Below are positions 1 through 6,525 of a stretch of 6,525 nucleotides of DNA, in pieces. Source of the DNA: Acidobacteriaceae bacterium (GTDB lineage: Bacteria > Acidobacteriota > Terriglobia > Terriglobales > SbA1). Below the pieces are notes generated by a model, which did no database searches, was not told the DNA's origin, and worked only from the letters and a program-made list of their open reading frames with translations. The stretch lies in contig JAFAGX010000128.1 in NCBI GenBank assembly GCA_019237515.1, forward strand, positions 1-6,525, read 5' to 3'. Each line of letters starts with the position of its first letter. Within the stretch, counting starts at the first letter, position 1. The position numbers and the translations under genes were made by a program.

Positions 1-7
1 TTCCTCC

Positions 8-1387
8 ATGCCTGCAAATACGAGGTCGGCGACCAGGCTGCTGATTGCGGACGACCAACGAGACGTCCTCGAAGCGTTGCGTCTGCTTCTAAAGCCAGAA
101 GGCTTCACCGTTGAAGCGGTTAGTTCACCCGCTGGGGTTCTTGATGCTTTGGCTACGCATGAGTTCGACGCGATCCTCATCGATCTGAATTACACTCGCG
201 ACACGACCTCAGGCCAGGAGGGGCTCGATCTGCTATCCCGAATTCAAGCCATCGATAGCACATTGCCAGTCATTGTTATGACCGCGTGGGGTAGCGTCGA
301 GTTGGCGGTCGAAGCGATGCGTCGCGGTGCCCGAGATTTCGTCCAAAAGCCTTGGGAAAATGCGCGCTTGCTGGCGATCTTGCGGACACAGATCGAATTG
401 GGCGCTGCTTTACGGGTCAGCCAGCGTCTGGAGGCCGAGAACCGTTTACTCCAAGCGGAAGGGCTGCCCAAGTTCATCGCGCATTCGGAAGCGATGCAGC
501 CGGTTTTGCGTTTGATCAGCAGCGTTGGACCATCCGATGCAAACGTCCTCGTTACCGGCGAACATGGCAGCGGGAAGGAAGTGGTTGCGCGTACTCTACA
601 TGCGCTTTCCACTCGATCTTCACGCCCGCTAGTCGCGGTGAATACCGGCGGGTTGCCCGAAGGGATATTCGAAAGCGAGCTGTTTGGCCACGTAAGAGGA
701 GCATTTACCGACGCCAAAGCCGATCGCATCGGCCGTTTCGAACTGGCCCACGGCGGCACACTGTTTCTTGATGAGATCGCCAATGTGCCGCTCTCGCAAC
801 AAGCTAAATTGCTGCGCGTTCTCGAGAGTGGAGAAATGGAACGAGTAGGCTCATCGCAGATGCGTCGCGTCGATGCCCGCGTGATTTCGGCCACAAATGC
901 GGATTTGGATCAGGAGGTTTCTGTGGGACGATTCCGCCAGGACCTTCTATTTCGCTTGAACACAATCGAAATCCACGTTCCGCCGTTGCGCGAACGACGC
1001 TCCGACATTCCATTGCTGGCCAGTCACTTCCTTGATCGATACAGTCAACGCTATCGGAAGCCAGCCAAAACCTTCGAGCCTTCCGCTATGCAGTCCATGT
1101 TGGAGTATCCTTGGCCGGGGAACGTGCGCGAACTGGATCACGCTGTGGAGCGCGCTGTGCTTCTGTCCGGCGGAGAAACCATTCGGGTCAGTGATCTCAA
1201 TCTGCGAACACCGCGTGAGACTACGCCACGGCTCGAGGAACTCAGCCTCGAAGAAGTTGAGTCGCTCTTGATCCGCAAAGCTGTCGACCGTTATGGTGGA
1301 AACATCAGTCAGGCGGCCGAAGCGCTCGGGCTGAGTCGAAGCGCTCTTTACCGGCGCCTGCAGAAATATGGAATCGGAAGCAGCTAA
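8..1387 (+). CDS. Sigma-54-dependent response regulator, NtrC family (REC-AAA+-Fis HTH)
   Basis: This is a cytoplasmic transcription activator that, once phosphorylated, should use ATP to open sigma-54 promoters. The receiver domain (about residues 10-125) shows the acidic pair D15/D16, probable phospho-acceptor D59, T92 in MTAW and K114 in QKPW. The AAA+ domain (about 155-385) has Walker A GEHGSGKE (184-191), ESELFGH (223-228 region), the sigma-54 contact loop as GAFTDA (231-236, canonical GAFTGA), Walker B TLFLDEI (251-257, D255/E256) and the PWPGNVREL sensor-2 region (368-376). A Fis-type helix-turn-helix closes the protein (about 430-455, ISQAAEALGLSRSALYRRL). The length of 459 aa is typical for the family. 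Two oddities are a phospho-acceptor loop about five residues longer than usual and lacking the usual proline, and GAFTDA. The ATG at 8 fits the start of the receiver domain, but the frame stays open upstream to base 2 and no Shine-Dalgarno is visible in the 7 preceding bases, so the true start could be earlier. It is probably co-transcribed with the overlapping kinase gene. The family assignment is secure; the target genes are unknown. Confidence 0.95.
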   Translation: MPANTRSATRLLIADDQRDVLEALRLLLKPEGFTVEAVSSPAGVLDALATHEFDAILIDLNYTRDTTSGQEGLDLLSRIQAIDSTLPVIVMTAWGSVELAVEAMRRGARDFVQKPWENARLLAILRTQIELGAALRVSQRLEAENRLLQAEGLPKFIAHSEAMQPVLRLISSVGPSDANVLVTGEHGSGKEVVARTLHALSTRSSRPLVAVNTGGLPEGIFESELFGHVRGAFTDAKADRIGRFELAHGGTLFLDEIANVPLSQQAKLLRVLESGEMERVGSSQMRRVDARVISATNADLDQEVSVGRFRQDLLFRLNTIEIHVPPLRERRSDIPLLASHFLDRYSQRYRKPAKTFEPSAMQSMLEYPWPGNVRELDHAVERAVLLSGGETIRVSDLNLRTPRETTPRLEELSLEEVESLLIRKAVDRYGGNISQAAEALGLSRSALYRRLQKYGIGSS

Positions 1388-2777
1388 CTCCGTCGGCCGC
1401 AGTACAACGACGGTCACGTCTGCTTCCCAGTCTCGAATTCCTGCTGCTCCTCATATCAAACGCGGCCTGAGTCACGAAAATCGCCTTTTGCTGCTTGCGC
1501 TAGGCTCCGGCGCCCTGCCCGTTCTGGTCTCAATAATTTTCCTCTGGACCGGAGATCACGACCCCAACGTACGCTGGAGCCTGACCTCCATTCTCGTCAT
1601 TATTTGGGTAGGTTTTGCTTTTGCCGTACGAAGCGGGGTCGTGAGGCCCCTGCAAACACTCGCGAATATGCAATCCGCGCTCCGCGAGGGGGATTTTTCC
1701 TTTCGTGTGCGTGGCGCGAAAAGTGGTGACGCATTGGGCGAACTTATGCTCGAAGTCAATACGCTCTCAGAGATGTTACGCGAACAGCGCCTGGGAGCGA
1801 TGGAAGCGAGCGCGTTGCTCACCACAGTGATGACCGAGATTGATGTGGCCGTGTTCGCATTCGATGGAGAACGCCGCTTGCGTCTGGTAAATCGTGCCGG
1901 CGAGCGAGTGATGGGCCAGAATGCGGAGCGGTTGCTCGGTAAGAGCGCCGCCGAATTGGATTTGCTGGAATGCTTGGAAGGAGAATCTGCGCGCACGCTG
2001 GAGAAGAATTTCCCTGGTCAGTCCGGACGTTGGGGTTTCCGAAGGTCCGTATTTCGCCAGCATGGCAAGCCCCACTACCTGCTCGTACTGGCGGACTTAA
2101 GCCGCGCGTTGCGAGAGGAAGAACGACAAGCGTGGCAGCGCCTGGTTCGAGTTCTGGGCCACGAGCTCAACAACTCTCTCGCGCCGATATGCTCGATCGC
2201 CGCCAGCCTTGAGGACATTATGAAGCGGCAGGCGAGGGCATCCGACTGGGAGGATGATTTGCGGCGCGGGTTGCGAGTCATCCATGAACGTTCCGATGCA
2301 TTAAGCCGCTTTATGCGCGATTACTCCCGGCTCACTCGCCTGCCCAAGCCGCAACTTCGGCCTACCGATCTTGGAACCCTGATTCGAACCGCTGCAGGCC
2401 TGGAAACCCGCGCCCTCGTTGAAATTGAGCCTGGACCCGAAATCACTCTGAATATCGACCCCGACCAATTGCAGCAGGTGCTCATTAATCTGATCCGCAA
2501 TGCCGTCGATGCCTCGCTCGATACGGGTGGCAATGTCAAGGTTGGCTGGTCAAAAAACGGCAGTTGGATTACTTTGCTCATTCAGGACGAAGGTCCGGGT
2601 ATTGCCAATCCTGGCAATTTGTTCGTGCCGTTCTTTACGACCAAACCTGCGGGTTCCGGTATCGGCCTGGTTCTGAGCCGTCAGATTGCCGAAGCCCACG
2701 GCGGAAGCTTGTCTCTTCGCAATCGCGCGCATGATAAAGGCTGCGAAGCTATCATCCAACTCCCGGTCACCAGCTGA
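1368..2777 (+). CDS. Membrane sensor histidine kinase, NtrY-like (TM-HAMP-PAS-HisKA-HATPase)
   Basis: This is an inner-membrane kinase expected to phosphorylate the response regulator encoded just upstream. After a polar N-terminus of about 38 residues come two hydrophobic segments (about 39-60 and 71-88) separated by only about ten residues, so almost no periplasmic sensing domain. A HAMP-like linker follows (about 88-140, VVRPLQTLANM, EGDFSFRV), then a PAS-like region (about 147-245). The H-box is GHELNNSLAPI with H265 as phospho-acceptor. The catalytic domain has the N-box NLIRNAVDA (374-382), G1 DEGPGI (407-412), F-box FFTTKP (422-427) and G2 GSGIGL (429-434), so it looks active. The HELNNS form of the H-box resembles NtrY-type kinases. 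With so little outside the membrane, the signal is probably sensed in the cytoplasmic PAS-like region or within the membrane (inference). The ATG lies 20 nt inside the regulator gene with no clear Shine-Dalgarno, so translation is probably coupled. The N-terminal 30 residues are low in conserved features and the start is the least certain part. Confidence 0.93.
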   Translation: MESEAANSVGRSTTTVTSASQSRIPAAPHIKRGLSHENRLLLLALGSGALPVLVSIIFLWTGDHDPNVRWSLTSILVIIWVGFAFAVRSGVVRPLQTLANMQSALREGDFSFRVRGAKSGDALGELMLEVNTLSEMLREQRLGAMEASALLTTVMTEIDVAVFAFDGERRLRLVNRAGERVMGQNAERLLGKSAAELDLLECLEGESARTLEKNFPGQSGRWGFRRSVFRQHGKPHYLLVLADLSRALREEERQAWQRLVRVLGHELNNSLAPICSIAASLEDIMKRQARASDWEDDLRRGLRVIHERSDALSRFMRDYSRLTRLPKPQLRPTDLGTLIRTAAGLETRALVEIEPGPEITLNIDPDQLQQVLINLIRNAVDASLDTGGNVKVGWSKNGSWITLLIQDEGPGIANPGNLFVPFFTTKPAGSGIGLVLSRQIAEAHGGSLSLRNRAHDKGCEAIIQLPVTS

Positions 2778-2963
2778 CATCCTACTCTCAACCAGAAATC
2801 GAGGACATTGCACGACACGATCGGCTCCGCCGTTGTATTTTTCCATGGGATTTGTTGTAAACTCTGTCCGCGCAAAAATCTATACCATGTGTGGGGAGCT
2901 CCGGTAGTACTGATCCGTGAATGGGGTGAAGTCGTTTATTAGCTTTGACGGAAGGAGAAGCTT
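2778..2963 (+). other. Intergenic region upstream of the formate dehydrogenase operon
   Basis: This 186-nt gap separates the kinase stop from the formate dehydrogenase alpha start and is where the operon promoter should lie. I checked each GC dinucleotide on the plus strand for a GG ten bases upstream and found no sigma-54 core. A sigma-70-like pair is possible but poor: TTGTAA at 2855-2860 and TATACC at 2881-2886, with a spacing of 20 rather than about 17. An AT-leaning stretch (about 2831-2890) makes promoter activity plausible. An 8-bp palindrome GGAGCTCC sits at 2895-2902. I see no GC-rich hairpin followed by a T-run, so no intrinsic terminator for the kinase gene can be claimed. Confidence 0.3.
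2952..2957 (+). promoter_or_regulatory. Strong Shine-Dalgarno for formate dehydrogenase alpha
   Basis: AAGGAG within GGAAGGAGAAG lies 6 nt before the ATG at 2964, a near-ideal ribosome binding site. It fixes the start of the alpha subunit, which is also supported by the twin-arginine motif beginning at residue 4. Confidence 0.85.
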
Positions 2964-5900
2964 ATGAATGGCAGCCGCAGAGATTTCCTGAAAGTGACCA
3001 CGCTCGGAGGCGTGGGATTGTCCTTACTTGGCTTCGATCTCACACCCGCCTATGCCCAACTCCGCGAATTGAAAATGGCGCGTGCTTCTGAGACGCGCTC
3101 CACCTGCCCGTATTGCTCCGTCAGTTGCGGCATCATCATTTACACCATCGGCGACAAAGCCAAAAACGTGACACCGCAGGTGATTCACGTCGAGGGCGAT
3201 CCGGACCATCCCATTAATCGTGGAACTCTCTGCCCCAAGGGAGCTTCCCTCCAGCAGGATATCCTCAATGGTCGGCGGCTGCTAAAACCTCAGGTTCGTC
3301 GGCCGGGGTCGGACCACTGGGATGATATTGAATGGGACCAGGCGATCGATGAAATCGCCCATTGGGTAAAGAAGACCCGTGATGATACTTTCATTGACAA
3401 AGACTCCCAGGGACGGACCGTCAATCGGTGCGAAAGCATTGGCTGGATTGGCGGCTGCACGGATACCAACGAATTCAATTATCTAGCAGGAAAAGCCATG
3501 CGCAGCCTGGGGGTCTGCTACTACGAGTCCCAGGCGCGGGTTTGACACGGCCCCACGGTCTCAAGTTTGGGACCAACATTTGGACGCGGGGCCATGACCA
3601 ATGGCTACACCGATATCAAGAACACCGACATGATGCTCATCATGGGCGGCAACCCTGCCGAAAACCACCCATGCGGATTCAAGTGGGCCATCGAAGCCAA
3701 GCGCAACCGAAACGCAAAGATGATCGTAGTCGATCCGCGCTTCACCCGCACCGCAGCCACGGCAGATTTGTTTTGCCAGATTCGGGCGGGTAGCGACATC
3801 GCCTTTCTTGGCGGTGTCATCCGATACGCGATTGAGAATAACCGCATCGCGCACGAGTATCTCGCCAATTACACGAATGCCGCATTCATCGTGAACGAAG
3901 GTTTCAAGCTGCCCGAGGATGGTTTGTATTCTGGATTTGATCCCGCGACCCAGATCTACGACAAGTCAACCTGGAATTATCAGGAAGGCGGCGATCTGAG
4001 CGGAGCCGCCGCAGCGCCTGCCGGAGCGCATGTTGCTCACGCGGCGGCGTCCCAATCCCAAAGCACGGGTGGCCAGCTGGAAAAGCCGGGCGGCATGGGG
4101 CAGGGCTATCAGGGCGCAAGTCCGGCCGGCGCAAAAGCCACGGAGTCCGCGAAACCCACGCCTCCCCTTCCACCCAACGCAGCTTACGATCTTACCCTCC
4201 AGCATCCTCGGTGTGTCTATCAGCTCTTGAGGCAACAGTATTCGCGCTACACGCCGGAGATGGTCGAGCGGATAACCGGCATTCCAAAAGATCAGTTCCT
4301 AAAAGCTGCCGATTTGTTTACTTCGATCCGCAAAGACGGCGATATGAACAAGGTCGCTACGGTGATTTACGCTGTCGGCTGGACACAACACACGTTTGGC
4401 ACCCAGATCATCCGTACCGCCGCCATGCTGCAGTTGCTGCTCGGCAACGTGGGCCGGGCGGGCGGCGGCGTAAATGCACTCCGTGGTCACTCCAATATTC
4501 AAGGCGCCACGGATATGGGTGGCGTTTACGACATCTGGCCCGGTTATCTGAAAGTGCCCAATCCGAGCGATGTCGATTTAAAAACCTACCTGAAAAGAAC
4601 CACCCCGACTGCTTCGAAACCAGCGATGTGGGACTCATTCAACTACTGGTCGAATACTCCCAAATTTACAGTTTCGTTTCTCAAAGCTATGTATGGGGAT
4701 GCCGCCACTAAAGACAATGACTGGGCCTTTCATTACATGCCCAAGGTGGATCGCAATTACTCGTGGACCGAGTTGTGGGACCGCATGTACACCGGATCGG
4801 TCAAAGGACTATTTGCGTTCGGCATGAACGGCGTCGCCATTGGTCCTGACTCGCAAAAAAACATTGACGCTTTGAAGCGAGCCGACTGGCTCGTCGTGGG
4901 AGAAATTTACCCGGACGAAACCAGCGAATTCTGGAAGTCTCCGGGAATTACGCCGGATGAAATGAAGAAAATCAACACGACCGTCTACCGTCTGGCCTGC
5001 GCGGGATTTGCCGAAAAAGATGGCTCGATGACGAACTCCTCGCGCTGGTTGCAGTGGAAGAACATCGCGCTGCCACCTCCGGCAAATGCGCGCCTTGACC
5101 AAGATATTGTTGCGCAGATTTTTCTTCGTGTACGCGCTTTGTACAAGAATGAAAGTGGCAAATTTTCCGATCCGATCCTGAATGCGACCTGGACGTACAC
5201 CGATCCACAACATCCTTCTCTTGCCGAGGTCGCGAAAGAAATCAACGGCAAAGCACTGTCTGATCTTACGGACCCCAAGACCCAGCAAGTCATCAAGAAG
5301 GGCCAGCAGGTACCCGGATTCGCATGGCTGAAAGAAGACGGTTCTACAAGCTGCGGGAATTGGATTTACGCGGGGTCTTGGACGGAAGCAGGGCCAATGT
5401 TGGCGCGCCGCGGCACCGAGGACCCGTCCGGACTCGGCATTCATCCCAACTGGGCGTGGTCATGGCCAGCCAACCGCCGCGTGCTGTATAACCGCGCTTC
5501 CTGCGATGTGAACGGCAAACCATGGGATGCACAGCGTCGGCAGGTCTGGTGGAACGAGGCCGCACAGCTCTGGGTCGGCAATGATGTGCCCGATTTCAAG
5601 CCCGATTCTCCTCCCAAAGAGCACATGGGACCCTTCATCATGATTCCCGAGGGTGTGGGCCGAATTTTTGCTCCACTTGCAGCTTTTGCTGACGGTCCCT
5701 TCCCTGAGCATTACGAGCCTTTTGAGAGCCCTGTGCAGAACCCGCTTCACGCCAACCAGTCAACCAGCCCAGTGGTGAAAAAGTTCAAAACGCCGCTGGA
5801 CAAATTCGGAAGTCCGAGCGAAGGCTTCAACATCATCTGCACAACGTATCGCTTAACCGAGCACTACCACTATTGGACAAAAAACAACCCCATGAACGTG

Positions 5901-6227
5901 CAATTGATTCCTGAACAGTTCGTTGAAATTCCTGTCGAACTCGCGCAGGAATTAGGGATCAAGGGAACAGACAACGTCAAAGTCACCAGTGCCCGTGGCT
6001 CTTATGTCGCCAAGGCATTTGTCACCAAACGTATCAAGCCTATGACAATTGACGGCAAGAAGGTTTACCAGATTGGCTTGCCCATTCATCAGGGGTATCG
6101 CGGTATTCAGGAAGATCGTGGTAAAGAGTCGAAAACCATCGCTAACCGGCTCACGCCCACTGTCACCGACCCAAATGCTTACACGCCAGAGTTCAAGGGC
6201 TTCTTAGTGAAGCTGGAGAAAGTCTAG
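2964..6227 (+). CDS. fdnG: Formate dehydrogenase (FDH-N/FDH-O type) alpha subunit, selenocysteine-containing
   Basis: This is the catalytic subunit that oxidises formate to CO2 at a bis-molybdopterin guanine dinucleotide centre, with electrons leaving through a [4Fe-4S] cluster to the beta subunit. The gene reads through an in-frame TGA at 3543-3545 as selenocysteine (residue 194), inside ARV-Sec-HGPTV, matching E. coli FdnG as I recall it. The product is 1087 residues. A Tat signal (SRRDFLK, residues 4-10, hydrophobic core, likely cleavage after AYA at 31) sends it across the membrane. The Fe-S ligands are C48, C51, C55 and C90, and K92 is the expected relay lysine. Clear FDH-N landmarks continue to the end: FGRGAMTN, GWTQHT, GGGVNALRGHSNIQG, DPSGLG, PFPEHYEP, and the C-terminal dinucleotide-binding domain from about residue 950 (TYRLTEHYHYW). 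It is about 70 residues longer than E. coli FdnG, mostly through an Ala/Gly/Pro-rich insertion at about 341-408. FdnG and FdoG cannot be told apart here; the symbol marks the family. Family and Sec assignment are very secure. Confidence 0.96.
3543..3545 (+). other. Recoded TGA codon: selenocysteine 194
   Basis: This TGA is in frame with both the upstream piece (ending ...YYESQARV) and the downstream piece (HGPTVSSLGPTFGRGAMTN...), with no shift. It falls exactly at the active-site selenocysteine of FDH-N enzymes, which coordinates molybdenum, and is followed by the conserved catalytic histidine. Decoding needs SelB, tRNA-Sec (selC), SelA and SelD, none of which is in the window. Confidence 0.95.
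3546..3593 (+). promoter_or_regulatory. Bacterial SECIS element
   Basis: This is the mRNA hairpin that SelB binds to recode the UGA. GGTCTC (3557-3562) pairs with GGGACC (3569-3574) around the six-base loop AAGTTT. Counting the U of UGA as 1, this places U17 (3559), G23 (3565) and U24 (3566) at the positions known to matter in E. coli fdhF SECIS, and the 11-nt distance from UGA to the hairpin equals that in fdhF as I remember it. An outer perfect pairing, GGCCCC (3549-3554) with GGGGCC (3588-3593), may clamp the base. The inner hairpin is well supported; the outer clamp is a structural guess. Confidence 0.85.
3984..4187 (+). other. Low-complexity Ala/Gly/Pro/Ser insertion in formate dehydrogenase alpha
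   Basis: Residues about 341-408 of the alpha subunit are rich in Ala, Gly, Pro, Ser and Gln and have no recognisable fold. Flanking sequences KSTWNYQ and LQHPRCVYQLL match FdnG on both sides. Recalled E. coli FdnG has only about a dozen residues here, so the excess is about 57 residues. The DNA stays in frame and shows no obvious tandem repeat. It is probably a flexible surface loop (inference); its role is unknown. Confidence 0.75.
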
Positions 6228-6235
6228 GGACTGCC

Positions 6236-6525
6236 ATGAGCCAAGCCACGCTGCAAATTCGCAGAATTTCAGGGCATCCCGGGCCGGTTCCGGGCGCTAA
6301 CGTGGAACGCGCCGATCAGGTGTGCAAACTTGTGGATACGACCACCTGTATCGGCTGCAAAGCCTGTGAAGTTGCATGCCTTGAGTGGAACGGATACCCA
6401 TTCACCGATACCACGTTCAATAACAGCTACCAGACCATGCCGGATACGTCATGGAAATATTGGAACCTGATCCGTTTTGACGAGCACGAGCGTGAAGACG
6501 GCACGCTGATGCTGTTGATGAGGAA
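6236..6525 (+). CDS. fdnH: Formate dehydrogenase beta (iron-sulfur) subunit, 5' part only
   Basis: This is the electron-transfer subunit that carries electrons from the alpha subunit towards the membrane cytochrome b subunit. Only the first 96 codons are present and the frame is open at the window end. The visible protein contains the first ferredoxin-type cluster motif: C38, C41, C44 and C48 in CIGCKACEVAC, preceded by KLVDTTT and followed by LEWN, closely resembling FdnH/FdoH (CIGCKACQVAC, SEWN). The later segment WKYWNLIRFDEHE matches the FdnH SWTVMRFSE region, and the frame ends just at the family's second cysteine cluster. The ATG lies 8 nt after the alpha stop, with AGGGA a few bases upstream as a modest ribosome binding site, so the two genes form one operon. 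No Tat signal is present, as expected if it is exported with the alpha subunit. The remaining cysteine clusters and the C-terminal membrane helix lie outside the window. Also named fdoH or fdxH in other genomes. Confidence 0.93.
   Translation, partial: MSQATLQIRRISGHPGPVPGANVERADQVCKLVDTTTCIGCKACEVACLEWNGYPFTDTTFNNSYQTMPDTSWKYWNLIRFDEHEREDGTLMLLMR

Noticed and set aside
244..894. Long minus-strand open frame opposite the response regulator
   Set aside because: It is antisense to a clearly conserved coding region, and its translation shows no recognisable domain; it is a shadow of codon bias.
2855..2886. Sigma-70 promoter TTGTAA/TATACC
   Set aside because: The spacing of 20 and poor match to consensus make it too weak to report as a promoter; it is mentioned only within the intergenic entry.
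2895..2902. Palindrome GGAGCTCC as an operator
   Set aside because: Eight base pairs with no extension or second copy nearby is within chance expectation.
2686..2907. Small plus-strand open frame spanning the kinase end and the intergenic gap
   Set aside because: It starts inside the conserved HATPase domain in another frame, has no ribosome binding site, and its product resembles nothing known.
2941..2962. Hairpin AGCTT/AAGCT that would hold the Shine-Dalgarno in its loop
   Set aside because: Only five base pairs, mostly A-T, around a 12-nt loop; too weak to claim as a translational switch.
4809..5444. Long minus-strand open frame opposite formate dehydrogenase alpha
   Set aside because: It lies wholly antisense to conserved FDH-N sequence and its product is arginine-rich with no family resemblance.
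2964..6227. Two separate genes, or a pseudogene broken by a nonsense mutation at 3543
   Set aside because: Both halves are in one frame, the TGA sits at the known selenocysteine position, and a SECIS hairpin follows directly. A TTG at 3567 has no ribosome binding site and would leave out the Fe-S domain and active site.

Overview
The window is a dense, entirely plus-strand stretch of bacterial chromosome (moderately high GC by eye) carrying two functional blocks. The protein style is an NtrC-type regulator with a NtrY-like kinase, followed by a selenocysteine-containing formate dehydrogenase of the FDH-N/FDH-O type. This suggests a Gram-negative-type bacterium that uses selenocysteine. Acidobacteriota is my best guess from overall flavour, but no marker gene in the window proves it.

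Block 1 (8-2777) is a two-component system. A sigma-54-dependent response regulator (REC, AAA+, Fis-type HTH) overlaps by 20 nt with a membrane-bound histidine kinase (two TM segments, HAMP, PAS-like region, HisKA, HATPase). The overlap implies one transcript and coupled translation. The first gene begins only 7 nt into the window, so its operon partners upstream are not visible.

An intergenic gap of 186 nt (2778-2963) follows. It holds a strong Shine-Dalgarno sequence just before the next gene. I found no convincing terminator and no GG-N10-GC sigma-54 promoter core on the plus strand, so nothing visible shows that the regulator controls the downstream operon.

Block 2 (2964 to the end) is a respiratory formate dehydrogenase operon. 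The catalytic alpha subunit is one gene, 2964-6227, 1087 residues including selenocysteine. An in-frame TGA at 3543-3545 sits exactly where FDH-N has selenocysteine and is followed by a bacterial SECIS hairpin. Ordinary gene calling would split it into a 193-residue piece and a 3' piece. The alpha subunit has a twin-arginine signal peptide, so the enzyme should act on the periplasmic side. It also carries an unusual Ala/Gly/Pro-rich insertion of roughly 57 residues relative to E. coli FdnG. The iron-sulfur beta subunit starts 8 nt after the alpha stop and runs off the window end. The cytochrome b gamma subunit would be expected further downstream. Together these would oxidise formate at the molybdopterin/selenocysteine site, pass electrons through Fe-S clusters to a membrane cytochrome b, and on to quinone.

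I see no mobile element, CRISPR array, tRNA or rRNA. I did not find a wholly new system. The most noteworthy items are the recoded selenocysteine codon with its SECIS, the low-complexity insertion in the alpha subunit, and the atypical phospho-acceptor loop and GAFTDA motif of the regulator.
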